From: Clostridia bacterium
Lineage (GTDB): Bacteria; Bacillota; Clostridia; Oscillospirales; Acutalibacteraceae
Direction of reading: 5' to 3'
Assembly: GCA_017560255.1 (NCBI GenBank)
Contig: JAFYOI010000008.1
Span: forward strand, 143,294-207,293
Length of the DNA stretch: 64,000 nt
Numbering within the stretch: the first letter of the stretch is position 1; each line of letters starts with the position of its first letter. A model generated the notes under the pieces. It saw only the letters and a list, made by a program, of their open reading frames with translations. It was not told where the DNA came from and searched no databases. Shown piece by piece: positions 17,098 to 25,544 of this stretch. The translations under genes were made by a program, and so were the position numbers.

Positions 17098-17130
17098 AAA
17101 AACGCCTTGGATTTTCCGAGGCGTTTTGCT
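17095..17130. terminator. Bidirectional terminator
   Basis: AAACGCCTTGG pairs with CCGAGGCGTTT around ATTTT (one G-U), between convergent genes. It serves the MATE gene on the plus strand and the DUF6512-like gene on the minus strand. Confidence 0.85.
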
Positions 17131-17131
17131 T

Positions 17132-17665
17132 TCATATTCCGTATAATCTGGTAATGGGGTCTTGAAACAATGGTATTTGCGGCGTGTGAAACGTAAAGAC
17201 GATGAAGGCAACACCGATAAGACATATTCCGATAAATGCGGCGGTCGGGCGCTTGCAAGAGAAATTTTTATTGTATAGCCGTGTTTCCGTAATGTATACG
17301 ATTGCGGCGCAGATGAAGAAGATTGAAATGTTGAGCCAATCGGGTGATTTTCCGAAAGCACCGTTATAGGTGTAGAAAATAACGGGAATTAAAATAAGTC
17401 CCGTCACTATACCGACAAATTTGATGCACCAAAAGTTTCCAAGGTCTTTAAAATATCGGCTCTGAATGAGTGCAAAAATGAACGTCGGAAAAAACAACAG
17501 TTTCATATGCTCCCACGTTGATTCGTTAACGCCCGAAATAAGAGCGGCAAATGCGTTCTCACCCGTCCATTCATACAGAAAGTGTAGCAACGTGCCGCCA
17601 AGAGAGGTCGCACCGAATCCGATAAGTTGCCAGAGGGGAAAGGAATTTTTCAAAAATATCACCAC
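17132..17665 (-). CDS. DUF6512-like membrane protein
   Basis: Small integral membrane protein, 177 residues with about five hydrophobic segments. The block ISGVNESTWEHMKLLFFP after the first helix is the signature of the family I know as DUF6512. Function is not established. The start is a GTG at 17665 without a clear ribosome binding site; an in-frame TTG five codons later is possible. Convergent with the MATE gene and divergent from the EF-hand microprotein gene. Confidence 0.7.
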   Translation of the reverse strand: MVIFLKNSFPLWQLIGFGATSLGGTLLHFLYEWTGENAFAALISGVNESTWEHMKLLFFPTFIFALIQSRYFKDLGNFWCIKFVGIVTGLILIPVIFYTYNGAFGKSPDWLNISIFFICAAIVYITETRLYNKNFSCKRPTAAFIGICLIGVAFIVFTFHTPQIPLFQDPITRLYGI

Positions 17666-17750
17666 GCAATAATTATGTAATTAAGTATATGCAATTTTGT
17701 ATAGTAATATAATTTGACTCATCAAAGTCCCGTTTATCGTACAAACAATA

Positions 17751-17759
17751 TGTTATAAT
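17751..17759 (+). promoter_or_regulatory. Extended -10 upstream of the EF-hand microprotein
   Basis: TGTTATAAT, an extended -10 without a convincing -35, 31 bases before GTG 17791. Confidence 0.45.
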
Positions 17760-17790
17760 TATTGTATAAAATAAAAAGGGGAGAAGTTAT

Positions 17791-17961
17791 GTGGGATTTT
17801 TCGGTGATTTGTTTGATTTAAATAACGATGGTCAACTTGATGTGTTCGAGCAGTCAATGGATTTGTATGCTTTTACACAGGTGGCAGAAAACGAAGAAAA
17901 AATGACGGTTCATATTAAACAGTTGAGAAATTTGTTGGTAAATGTTATAATACTCATATAG
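17791..17961 (+). CDS. EF-hand microprotein (56 aa)
   Basis: A 56-residue protein starting MGFFGDLFDLNNDGQLDVFE. Residues 9-20, DLNNDGQLDVFE, are a textbook EF-hand/dockerin-type calcium loop: acidic or Asn ligands at positions 1, 3 and 5, Gly at 6, hydrophobic at 8, Asp at 9 and Glu at 12. The rest (QSMDLYAFTQVAENEEKM...) is helical and ends in a hydrophobic tail. GTG 17791 follows AAGGGGAG at 7 bases; an overlapping ATG at 17789 gives only 10 codons. Similar one-loop small proteins occur in Clostridia without a known role. The promoter of the next gene lies inside its 3' end. Confidence 0.65.
   Translation: MGFFGDLFDLNNDGQLDVFEQSMDLYAFTQVAENEEKMTVHIKQLRNLLVNVIILI
17923..17951 (+). promoter_or_regulatory. 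Promoter of the DUF2130 gene
   Basis: TTGAGA, 17-base spacer, TATAAT, overlapping the last codons of the EF-hand microprotein and 58 bases before ATG 18010. Confidence 0.75.
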
Positions 17962-18009
17962 TTAAGATACGGAGAAAAGAGAAAATAAAAAAAGACAGGA
18001 GAGTTGGTT

Positions 18010-19248
18010 ATGGCAGAAATCAAATGCCCAAAATGTAATGAGGTTTTTCAGGTTGATGAGTCCGATTATGCGCAGATAGTGCGACAGATAAGGGATAAGG
18101 AATTTGAACTTGAAGTGTCGCGTCGTGAGCAAGCGCTCAACAGAACAAAGGAGAGCGAACTTGAAAATGCGCTGCTTAAGCAAAAGGGCACGCAGGACGA
18201 AAAAATTGCTGAAAAGGATAGACAGATTGCTCAGAAAGAGGGCGAGATCGCGCGCCTTAAAGCGCAACTTGACGCCGCAGAAACTCAGAAGAAAATGGCG
18301 GTTATGGAAGCAACCAACGAGAAACAAAGCGAACTTGTTGAGAAAGATAACAAAATCATTGAATTGACTAACGCAATCACTTTGCAGAAAACAGAAAGCG
18401 AATTGCAGGTCAAGTCCTTGAAAGAGGGCTATGACAGTAAACTCAAGGACAAGGACGAGCAGATTCAGTATTATAAAGATTTAAAGGCTCGCCAGTCCGT
18501 AAAACTGCTTGGAGAAACTCTTGAGCAGCACTGTATGAATCAGTTTAACTCTTTGAGAATGACCGCTTTCCCAAATGCGTATTTTGAAAAGGATAACGAT
18601 GCCCGTACAGGCAGTAAGGGCGACTTTATCTTCAGGGATTACGTTGACGGCGTGGAGTATATCTCGATTATGTTCGAGATGAAAAACGAAGCGGACGAAA
18701 CAAAGACAAAGCATAAGAACGAGGACTTTTTCAAGGAACTTGACAAGGACCGTAACGAGAAGAAGTGTGAGTATGCGGTTTTAGTGTCGCTGCTTGAAAG
18801 TGACAATGATTTTTACAACAACGGAATTGTTGATGTGTCCTACAAATACCCGAAAATGTACGTTATCAGACCGCAGTTCTTTATTCCGATTATCACTTTG
18901 CTCAGAAATGCGGCGATGAATTCGCTGCAGTACCGCAGAGAGTTGCAGATAGTTCGTGAACAGCAACTGGATCTTGTGCATTTTGAGGAGAATATGGATA
19001 CTTTCAAGACGGCATTTGCGCGCAATTTTGACTTGGCAAGCCGTAAGTTTGAAGATGCGATAAGTGAGATTGACAAAGCGATTTCACAACTTCAGAAAGT
19101 AAAGGATTCTCTTTTGTCGTCGCAGAACAATTTGCGCCTGGCAAACGATAAAGCGCAGGATCTGAGCATCAAGAAATTGACCAAAAATGCCCCCAGCGTC
19201 AAAAAAATGTTTGATGATCTGAAAGATGAATCGGAGGCGATGAATTGA
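18010..19248 (+). CDS. DUF2130 domain protein with zinc ribbon and coiled coil
   Basis: A 412-residue protein with three parts: an N-terminal CPKC half zinc ribbon (EIKCPKCNEVFQVDES), a long charged coiled coil at about residues 25-165, and the DUF2130 domain (KGDFIFRDYVDGVEYISIMFEMKNEADETKTKHKNEDFFKELDKDR... EYAVLVSLLE). The acidic and Lys pattern MFEMKNE recalls restriction-nuclease-like folds, which some have suggested for this family, but no activity is established. Start ATG 18010 follows AGGAGAG. Overlaps the HD gene by 4 bases. Confidence 0.85.
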   Translation: MAEIKCPKCNEVFQVDESDYAQIVRQIRDKEFELEVSRREQALNRTKESELENALLKQKGTQDEKIAEKDRQIAQKEGEIARLKAQLDAAETQKKMAVMEATNEKQSELVEKDNKIIELTNAITLQKTESELQVKSLKEGYDSKLKDKDEQIQYYKDLKARQSVKLLGETLEQHCMNQFNSLRMTAFPNAYFEKDNDARTGSKGDFIFRDYVDGVEYISIMFEMKNEADETKTKHKNEDFFKELDKDRNEKKCEYAVLVSLLESDNDFYNNGIVDVSYKYPKMYVIRPQFFIPIITLLRNAAMNSLQYRRELQIVREQQLDLVHFEENMDTFKTAFARNFDLASRKFEDAISEIDKAISQLQKVKDSLLSSQNNLRLANDKAQDLSIKKLTKNAPSVKKMFDDLKDESEAMN

Positions 19249-19673
19249 TTTACACACCGAACACCAAAAAGGCGCTGAAACTCTGTTTTGAGGCGCATAA
19301 AGACCAACTGGACAAGAGCGGAATACCCTATGTTTTTCACCCGTTCCACCTTGCCGAGCAGATGACGGACGAGGATACAACCATTGTTGCATTATTGCAC
19401 GACGTGGTTGAGGATACGGACTATACGTTTGATGATCTTGCGAAAATGGGGTTCAGTGAGAGTGTTATTGAAGCGCTTTCCTTGATGACTCATGGGGATG
19501 ACGTGCCGTATATGGAGTACGTCGCAAAACTGAAGAATAACCCGATTGCAAAAACGGTCAAACTTGCCGACCTTGCACACAACAGTGACGTAACCCGACT
19601 TGACGTCGTTGACGAAAAAGCCTTGAAGCGCAGAGAAAAATACGCCGCGGCAATTCGACTTTTGAATGAATAA
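19245..19673 (+). CDS. HD-domain phosphohydrolase, RelA/SpoT hydrolase-like
   Basis: A 142-residue single HD domain similar to the (p)ppGpp hydrolase half of SpoT (MESH1-like size). Metal ligands visible are His32 (YVFHPF), His52-Asp53 (LLHDVVEDTDY) and Asp109 (KLADLAHNSD). It may degrade ppGpp or another nucleotide; no synthetase domain is present. The start is a TTG at 19245 after GGAGG, overlapping the DUF2130 stop (TTGA), so expression is coupled to it. Confidence 0.85.
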   Translation: MIYTPNTKKALKLCFEAHKDQLDKSGIPYVFHPFHLAEQMTDEDTTIVALLHDVVEDTDYTFDDLAKMGFSESVIEALSLMTHGDDVPYMEYVAKLKNNPIAKTVKLADLAHNSDVTRLDVVDEKALKRREKYAAAIRLLNE

Positions 19674-19688
19674 ATATCGCAGAATAAA

Positions 19689-19722
19689 ACGTCCTCCGAC
19701 TCGCTCGGAGGGCGTTTTTTAT
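19689..19722 (+). terminator. Terminator after the HD gene
   Basis: ACGTCCTCCGA pairs with TCGGAGGGCGT (one G-U) around CTCGC, followed by six T residues. Confidence 0.9.
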
Positions 19723-19740
19723 ACGAAATTAAAAAATAGG

Positions 19741-19769
19741 TTGAATTCATCCTACTTTTATGTTATATT
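19741..19769 (+). promoter_or_regulatory. Promoter of the Phd-Doc operon
   Basis: TTGAAT, 17-base spacer, TATATT, 20 bases before ATG 19789. Phd-type antitoxins normally repress such promoters. Confidence 0.7.
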
Positions 19770-19788
19770 AACAAAAGAGGTGATATAA

Positions 19789-20040
19789 ATGATGATAAAA
19801 AGCGAATGTCTTGTTCCAATGACGGAAGCAAACCAAAATTTTTCAAAGGTTACCCGCGCCGTTGATGAGAACGGGATGGCGGTTATATTAAAGAACAACA
19901 GACCGCGGTACGTCGTGGTTGATTTTGAGCAGTACAACACTATGGAAGCGGCGATGCAGATGCGACAGGATATGATTGACAGCGCGGCGGATGGATTACT
20001 TGAAGAAAATATTGAGGCATTTTTGGAGTTGGCGAAATGA
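19789..20040 (+). CDS. Type II antitoxin, Phd/YefM family
   Basis: An 83-residue antitoxin. The N-terminal half (VPMTEANQNFSKVTRAVDENGMAVILKNNRPRYVVVDFEQYN) is the Phd/YefM DNA-binding fold and the C-terminal helix (GLLEENIEAFLELAK) should cover the toxin. It precedes the toxin with a 4-base ATGA overlap, the normal order. Two ATGs (19789, 19792) follow AGAGGTGA and either is possible. Confidence 0.92.
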   Translation: MMIKSECLVPMTEANQNFSKVTRAVDENGMAVILKNNRPRYVVVDFEQYNTMEAAMQMRQDMIDSAADGLLEENIEAFLELAK

Positions 20041-20414
20041 TGATTTTAACAGTAGAAGAGGTGCTTGCACTTCACGAAAAAATGGTAAAAAGAACGGGCG
20101 GCAGTCACGGATTGCGCGACCGTAATCTCTTGGAGTCGGCGGTTTACAGTGCGCTGAGCACGTTTGGCGACAGCGAGGCGTACCCGACGATAGAGGAAAA
20201 AGCGGCGCGATTGATGTTTGCGCTTACTAATAATCACGCATTTGTTGATGGCAATAAGCGCATCGGCGTTTTTGTGATGCTTATGACTTTGAGGCTTAAC
20301 GGAGTAAAAATGAATTACACCCAGCCCGAACTCATTGATTTCGGACTCTCCGTCGCCGACGGCAGTATGGACTACGACAAAGTGCTGACGTGGGTTTCCA
20401 ATCATAAAATTTAA
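20037..20414 (+). CDS. doc: Type II toxin, Doc/Fic family
   Basis: A 125-residue Doc-type toxin. The Fic core HAFVDGNKR (residues 67-75) has the catalytic His and the Doc variant Gly-Asn-Lys-Arg, so it probably phosphorylates EF-Tu rather than AMPylating targets (family knowledge). RTGGSHGLRDRNLLESA at residues 19-35 is also typical. Coupled to the Phd-type antitoxin and likely harmless while the antitoxin is present. Confidence 0.92.
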   Translation: MMILTVEEVLALHEKMVKRTGGSHGLRDRNLLESAVYSALSTFGDSEAYPTIEEKAARLMFALTNNHAFVDGNKRIGVFVMLMTLRLNGVKMNYTQPELIDFGLSVADGSMDYDKVLTWVSNHKI

Positions 20415-20429
20415 ATCTTAAAAGTAAAC

Positions 20430-20472
20430 AAAACTCCAAGCCTGACGTATTGTCCGACTTGGAGTTTTATTT
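20430..20472. terminator. Bidirectional terminator after doc
   Basis: AAAACTCCAAG pairs with CTTGGAGTTTT around a 17-base loop, T-rich on both sides. Shared by doc and the convergent DUF421 gene. Confidence 0.8.
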
Positions 20473-20477
20473 TACGC

Positions 20478-21155
20478 TCATTCATTTGCATACAACGTCA
20501 GTTCGTCGTCTTCTGCGTGGTAAATACCAAGAAATACTTCCCTGATGTCCTTGAAACCCTGCTCCTTGATTTGTTTTTCAAGCCACGTTTTATTCCGCCC
20601 GATGCGCGACAGGTTTTCGCTCATAATCCGCCCGTCCATAATGACTTCAACACCAATGTGTGCGGGTTTGACGCTGATGTTCATATCTTCGGGCGTGGCG
20701 GGACGGTTTGCCGCTTTGGGCAGAATGGATAACTTACCGTTGTGTTCAAAAATCGCCGTTTGTATTTCGCCGAGGTCAAAATATCCTTGCTCTCGGCACA
20801 GAAGCAAAAATTCGGATAGGTCAAGTTTGGCTTTTTTCAGATTTGAACGGTATAATTTATCACTGTTCAGCAGTATTGTCGGTGTGCCGTTGATGTATTT
20901 TCTTGTTCGCGGTATCTTGTGGGCGAGGAGATTTAAAATAACCGACGTACAGCCGTAGACTGCCAGCGCAATCAGCGGCTGATACGGCTTTTCCAATTCC
21001 GTTGCAAGTTCCGCGCCTATTGAGCCGATGGTGATGCCGCTGATGTAATCAAAAAAGTCGAGTTGTGCAACCTGTTTGTGTCCCATAATTTTTGTGATGA
21101 TAAACAACGCCGCAACCGATAACAGCGCCGTCAATATAACTTTTATAACGTCCAT
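20478..21155 (-). CDS. DUF421/YetF family membrane protein
   Basis: A 225-residue protein with about three N-terminal transmembrane helices (VIKVILTALLSVAALFIITKIMG, then DFFDYISGITIGSIGAELATE) and a cytoplasmic YetF-type domain from about residue 90 (GTPTILLNSDKLYRSNLKKAKLDLSEFLLLCREQGYFDLGEIQTAIFEHNGKLSI). The family is widespread in spore formers and its role is unknown. ATG 21155 follows GGTGAG; the frame extends 21 codons upstream without a better start. Confidence 0.88.
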   Translation of the reverse strand: MDVIKVILTALLSVAALFIITKIMGHKQVAQLDFFDYISGITIGSIGAELATELEKPYQPLIALAVYGCTSVILNLLAHKIPRTRKYINGTPTILLNSDKLYRSNLKKAKLDLSEFLLLCREQGYFDLGEIQTAIFEHNGKLSILPKAANRPATPEDMNISVKPAHIGVEVIMDGRIMSENLSRIGRNKTWLEKQIKEQGFKDIREVFLGIYHAEDDELTLYANE

Positions 21156-21208
21156 TTTCTCACCACACTTATTATCGGTAAAATACGGTGGAATATGCAT
21201 TAAAAATC

Positions 21209-21673
21209 GCGCCTTCACAGGTTCGGGCCTACAAATAAAAATCCAGCCTCAACCTTACGGTTGAAACTGGATATTGGTCGGAGTGACAGGGCTCGACCGT
21301 CTGCGCTGCATACTGACTGCTCGTCGACCGTTGCTTTGCAACAGTACCCGCCTCGCACCGCTCACTAAAAACAGTTCTCCGAACTGTTTTCTTAACGCAT
21401 CGCGCCTTCACAGGTTCGAGCCCTTACTAACAAAAGAAAAATCCAAATTCAACCTAAAGGTCAAATTTGGATTTTGGTCGGAGTGACAGGGCTCGACCGT
21501 CTGCGCTGCATACTGACTGCTCGTCGACCGTTGCTTTGCAACAGTACCCGCCTCGCACCGCTCACTAAAAACAGTTCCCGAACTGTTTTCTTAACGCATC
21601 GCGCCTTCACAGGTTCGATCCCTTACCAACAAAAGAAAAATCCAAATTCAACCTAAAGGTCAAATTTGGATTT
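21209..21673 (-). repeat. Tandem repeat carrying copies of the tRNA-Pro 3' tail
   Basis: Two near-identical units of about 150 bases, 21275-21423 and 21475-21622, plus a partial right end at 21209-21229. On the minus strand each unit ends in a copy of the last 22 bases of the adjacent tRNA-Pro, including CCA, followed by a hairpin terminator. The tail copies begin at 21275 and 21475, and the real tRNA 3' end at 21674, a 200/199-base period. Unit ends carry inward-facing T-arm-like sequences (GGGCTCGACC and GGTTCGAGCCC) that act as imperfect terminal inverted repeats. Inside are hairpins GTTGC-TTT-GCAAC and AAAACAGTTC/GAACTGTTTT. Small frames across it are not genes. Confidence 0.8.
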
Positions 21674-21749
21674 TGGTCGGAGTGACAGGGCTCGAACCTG
21701 CGGCATCGAAGTCCCAAACTTCGCGCGCTACCAACTGCGCCACACCCCG
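21674..21749 (-). tRNA. tRNA-Pro (anticodon TGG)
   Basis: Cloverleaf folds on the minus strand: acceptor CGGGGTG with CACTCCG (one G-U), D arm GCGC/GCGC, anticodon stem-loop GAAGT-TTGGGAC-TTC with anticodon TGG, and T arm GCAGG-TTCGAGC-CCTGT. Discriminator A and the CCA end are encoded. A terminator hairpin follows immediately at 21635-21673, and a consensus promoter precedes it. Confidence 0.95.
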
Positions 21750-21788
21750 ATAGATATTAATTTGAACTTGTTTTTTACAAGCCCGTCA

Positions 21789-21817
21789 ATTATAATATAA
21801 AACTTTTGAATTGTCAA
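21789..21817 (-). promoter_or_regulatory. Promoter of tRNA-Pro
   Basis: On the minus strand TTGACA, 17-base spacer, TATAAT: perfect consensus, 40 bases upstream of the tRNA. Confidence 0.88.
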
Positions 21818-21866
21818 CCGATTCGCATACACTTGCAATTTTATCGTAAAAGATATTATTGCTCCT

Positions 21867-21903
21867 AAAAAAATAAGGGGAGGAGTTTGACGCTCCTCCC
21901 TTT
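21867..21903 (-). terminator. Terminator of the adenine deaminase gene
   Basis: On the minus strand AAAGGGAGGAG pairs with CTCCTCCCCTT around a 7-base loop and is followed by ATTTTTTT. Confidence 0.9.
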
Positions 21904-21910
21904 CTAATTT

Positions 21911-23605
21911 TTATACGAACAGTGACACAAGTTCAAATTTATCAACGTCAAACAAACCATTTGTGGTCATTTTGAGGTGGGGTATTACGGGCAGGCTGAC
22001 GAATGCCATTGTCATAAAAGGCGCTGCGTGGTCATCTGCACCAAGGTCGTATACGCTCTTTCGTACCTGCTCGTTCTGTTGCGCCGCAATATGTGCAGGT
22101 GCATCTGTCATAATGCCCGCAATCGGGAGGGGCATTTCGGCATAAATCTGCCCGTTATTTGCCGCAACCATTCCTCCGCCGAGTTCGCGAATGCGGTTTG
22201 CAACAACAACCATATCGTCCTCGTTTGTGCCGATTACTATAAGATTATGGGAATCGTGCGAAACAGATGCGGCAATCGCACCATACTCCATTGAAATTCC
22301 GTTTACAAAGCCAAGTCCGATGTGTCCCGTATTGTTATGGCGTTCCAGAACGGCTAATTTCAGGATATCTCTGCTTATGTCAATGCCGTTGTTTGTGTCA
22401 AAATCAATCTCTGTGATAAGTTCGTTGGTGATGAGTTGATTTATGATAAGTTCAATCACACGGCAGGATTTTTTTCCGCTTGCGTTTATTATAAAATCTT
22501 CTTTTTTTATTTCGTTGATATGGAATGAATTGCGCACAACGCTATCAAGTCTTGCATCAACTTCGGGCGTTTCAAAATCGAGAGCCTTGCCGTTTTCCGC
22601 AACTTTGTTGCCGTTTTTGTAAACCTTGCAAACATTTAATGTGTCAAGATTGTCAAGCACAACAAGGTCGGCTTTGTATGACGGTGCAACCGCACCGATG
22701 TTTTTAAGTCCGAAGTGCTCCGCTGCCTGAATTGTAACCATTTTAATTCCGGTTATTGCGCTTTTTCCACTGCGCACTGCGAGCCTTATAATCTCGTCAA
22801 TATGCCCGTTTGCAACAAGTTCGGCGGGGTGTTTGTCGTCACTTACAAGCAGGCAACGGCTTGCCCAAGGGTCGTCAAACAAAGGTAAAAGTGATTCGAG
22901 ATTTCTTGCCGCTGTACCCTGACGAATCATAACCCTTTGACCTTTGCGTATTCTCTCCTGTGCCTCCTCGACGGAGGTTGTTTCGTGGTCGTCACGGATG
23001 CCCGCACTTACATATTTGTCAAGTTCCCTACCTGAGAGTAAGGGTGCGTGACCGTTGACGGTCAGATTATGAGAAAGTGCGGAATTGACCTTATCAAGCA
23101 CTTTCTGGTCGCCGAATACAACTCCGACGTAGTTCATAACCTCGCCCAGTCCCACTACTCGGGGGTTTGAATAAAACGGCTCAATATCCTTTGCTTCAAG
23201 CCTTGCGCCCGCCTCGTCAAAATCTGTTGCCGGCACGCAGGAGGGGATTGCAAAATATACGTCAAGCGGTAAGCCTTTGCTTGCCTCAATCATATAATTT
23301 ATTCCGTCATTGCCGCAGACGTTGGCAATTTCGTGGCAGTCAGCAATAACCGCCGTTGTACCATGGGGGACACATACCCTTGCAAATTCGCATGGGGTGA
23401 GGAAAGAACTTTCTATATGAATATGCCCGTCGATAAAACCGGGGCATATATATTTGCCCTCAATGTCGTCAACAACGTCAGCGTCGGTGTCGGTATAGTA
23501 ATCACCGACACCGATTATTTTATCTTCATCAATCAATACGTTTGCTTTTTCGATTTCGCCCGTAAAAACGTTTATTACAAAACCGTTTTTAAGAAGTTTT
23601 TTCAT
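21911..23605 (-). CDS. ade: Adenine deaminase
   Basis: Hydrolyses adenine to hypoxanthine and ammonia for purine salvage. The 564-residue amidohydrolase has the metal site GFIDGHIHIESS near residue 57, HGTTAVIADCHEIANV, NGHAPLLSG, the catalytic block DDHET and, in the C-terminal adenine-deaminase domain, ASVSHDSHNLIVIG. Length fits bacterial Ade (about 560-600). ATG 23605 follows AGAGGATG. Monocistronic, with a terminator at its end. No regulatory motif was recognised in its short leader. Confidence 0.95.
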   Translation of the reverse strand: MKKLLKNGFVINVFTGEIEKANVLIDEDKIIGVGDYYTDTDADVVDDIEGKYICPGFIDGHIHIESSFLTPCEFARVCVPHGTTAVIADCHEIANVCGNDGINYMIEASKGLPLDVYFAIPSCVPATDFDEAGARLEAKDIEPFYSNPRVVGLGEVMNYVGVVFGDQKVLDKVNSALSHNLTVNGHAPLLSGRELDKYVSAGIRDDHETTSVEEAQERIRKGQRVMIRQGTAARNLESLLPLFDDPWASRCLLVSDDKHPAELVANGHIDEIIRLAVRSGKSAITGIKMVTIQAAEHFGLKNIGAVAPSYKADLVVLDNLDTLNVCKVYKNGNKVAENGKALDFETPEVDARLDSVVRNSFHINEIKKEDFIINASGKKSCRVIELIINQLITNELITEIDFDTNNGIDISRDILKLAVLERHNNTGHIGLGFVNGISMEYGAIAASVSHDSHNLIVIGTNEDDMVVVANRIRELGGGMVAANNGQIYAEMPLPIAGIMTDAPAHIAAQQNEQVRKSVYDLGADDHAAPFMTMAFVSLPVIPHLKMTTNGLFDVDKFELVSLFV

Positions 23606-23691
23606 AAAATCACATCCTCTTTTTTTATTTTACCACAACTTGTCCCATAAAAACAATAAATAATTGGAAAAAGGTTTTTAATGAATTTTAA

Positions 23692-23721
23692 TTGACAAGA
23701 GTATATAAAAAGTTGTAAAAT
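23692..23721 (+). promoter_or_regulatory. Promoter of the phosphoglucomutase gene
   Basis: TTGACA, 18-base spacer, TAAAAT, 83 bases before ATG 23805. The leader contains AACTTTTTTACAAAAACAAAAAAGTT, a possible hairpin. Confidence 0.6.
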
Positions 23722-23804
23722 GAATTGGATAGTGGAATACTATAAACTTTTTTACAAAAACAAAAAAGTTACACCAAATACGTAATTGTTTGGGAGGCAT
23801 GATT

Positions 23805-25517
23805 ATGGATAACAAGTCTATGGAACTTTACAGACTCTGGTGCGATAATGCACAGGATGAGAGTGTTAAGTCGGCACTTAATGCGCTTGCGGGTGACGAA
23901 GCGGAAATCTATGAGTGCTTTTATAAGAGCCTCGAATTCGGCACGGCAGGGCTCAGAGGAATTCTGGGCGCGGGCACAAACCGTATGAACGTTTACACGG
24001 TAGGTCAGGCAACACAGGGACTTGCCGATTACGTGAAAAGCAGTTTTGAAAATCCGAGCGTAGTTATCGGCTACGATTCAAGAATAAAATCAACGGAATT
24101 CGCACAGGAAACCGCGCGGGTACTTGCGGCAAACGGAGTAAAGGTTTATTTGTTTTCCGAACTTATTCCCACCCCCGTTGTATCATTTGCGGTAAGGGAA
24201 CTCTGTTGTTCATCGGGCGTTATTATCACGGCAAGCCACAATCCGTCCAAGTACAACGGTTACAAGTGCTATGACCCCAACGGCTATCAGATGACCGACG
24301 AAGCGGCAAACAAGGTGTATGGATTCATTAACAAAACCGACATTTTTGCAGACGTAAAGCGTGTTGATTTTGATGCGGCGGTGGAGAGTGGCGCTATTGA
24401 ATACGTTTCTCATCAACTCGTCGAGAAATTTATGTCGCATGTTCTTGAACAGAATATCAATCCCGTCGGTGACGATTGCGACCTTAAAGTTATATACACT
24501 CCTCTCAATGGCGCAGGTAACAAACCTGTCCGTGAGGTTCTGGACAGACTTGGAATAAAGAATATAAAAGTTGTACCGCAGCAGGAATTACCCGATGGTA
24601 ATTTCCCGACCTGCCCCTACCCGAATCCCGAGGTAAGACAGGCGTTTGAGTGCGCTATTGAAATGGCGAAGGATTATGCGGCGGATATTCTTCTTGCAAC
24701 TGACCCCGACTGTGACCGAGTTGGCGTTGCCGTTAAAGACGGTGATGATTACAGACTTATTTCGGGTAACGAAATGGGTGCAATTCTGCTCAGTTATATC
24801 CTTTCGCAGCGCAGTGCAAACGGAACGCTGCCGAAAAATCCGATTGCAATCAAAACGATTGTTTCAACAATTCTTTGTAATGCGATTTGCGGAAAGTATA
24901 ATTGCGAAATGGTAGAACTTCTCACAGGCTTCAAGTATATCGGTGAGTACATCACCGCTCTTGAAGCAAAGGGCGAGGCTGACCGTTTTGTTATGGGTTA
25001 TGAGGAGAGTTACGGCTACCTTGCGGGAATTCACGCAAGGGATAAGGATGCCGTTGTTGCATCAATGCTCATCTGTGAAATGGCGGCATACTATAAAAAG
25101 CAGGGTAAGAGTCTTGCCGACGTGCTTTCCGACCTTTACACAGAGTTTGGAATTTTCCTCAATCATGTTGACAACTTCACTTTTGAGGGCTCTCAGGGTA
25201 TGGCAAAGATGGCTGAACTTATGGATAGTATGAGAAATGCCGCACCCGATGAGATTGCAGGCTTCAAAGTCACAAAACGTTTTGACTATAAATTAAGCGA
25301 ATGTACAGATTGTGCTACAGGTGAAACGACCGTTATCAATTTGCCGAAGTCCAACGTGCTTTTGTATAAATTGGGCGATGTTGCTGAGGTTATTTTCAGA
25401 CCATCGGGCACAGAACCGAAAATCAAAGCGTATATAACCGCTCACGCCGAAACAATGGATGAAGCGCTCAGAATAAAAGAAGCGTTGAGAAATTACGCTA
25501 AGGAAAAGATGGCGTAA
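23805..25517 (+). CDS. Phosphoglucomutase/phosphomannomutase, PgcA type
   Basis: Interconverts glucose 1- and 6-phosphate (or mannose phosphates). The 570-residue enzyme has the phosphoserine loop GVIITASHNPSKYNGYK, metal loop DPDCDRVG, sugar loop GYEESYGYLAG and phosphate loop FRPSGTEPKIKAY; FGTAGLRGILGAGTNRMN at the start is typical of the 570-580-residue PgcA/PGM2 branch. ATG 23805 lies 7 bases after GGGAGG. One of three phosphohexomutases in the window, the others being the GlmM fusion and the divergent protein at 51705. Confidence 0.93.
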   Translation: MDNKSMELYRLWCDNAQDESVKSALNALAGDEAEIYECFYKSLEFGTAGLRGILGAGTNRMNVYTVGQATQGLADYVKSSFENPSVVIGYDSRIKSTEFAQETARVLAANGVKVYLFSELIPTPVVSFAVRELCCSSGVIITASHNPSKYNGYKCYDPNGYQMTDEAANKVYGFINKTDIFADVKRVDFDAAVESGAIEYVSHQLVEKFMSHVLEQNINPVGDDCDLKVIYTPLNGAGNKPVREVLDRLGIKNIKVVPQQELPDGNFPTCPYPNPEVRQAFECAIEMAKDYAADILLATDPDCDRVGVAVKDGDDYRLISGNEMGAILLSYILSQRSANGTLPKNPIAIKTIVSTILCNAICGKYNCEMVELLTGFKYIGEYITALEAKGEADRFVMGYEESYGYLAGIHARDKDAVVASMLICEMAAYYKKQGKSLADVLSDLYTEFGIFLNHVDNFTFEGSQGMAKMAELMDSMRNAAPDEIAGFKVTKRFDYKLSECTDCATGETTVINLPKSNVLLYKLGDVAEVIFRPSGTEPKIKAYITAHAETMDEALRIKEALRNYAKEKMA

Positions 25518-25544
25518 TTCCAGATGCCGAAAGGAAGAATTATA

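Noticed and set aside
21229..21656. Several 60-70-codon frames in the tRNA-Pro tail repeats
   Set aside because: They are translations of the repeat units and of the tRNA 3' end. The same peptide recurs in each copy.
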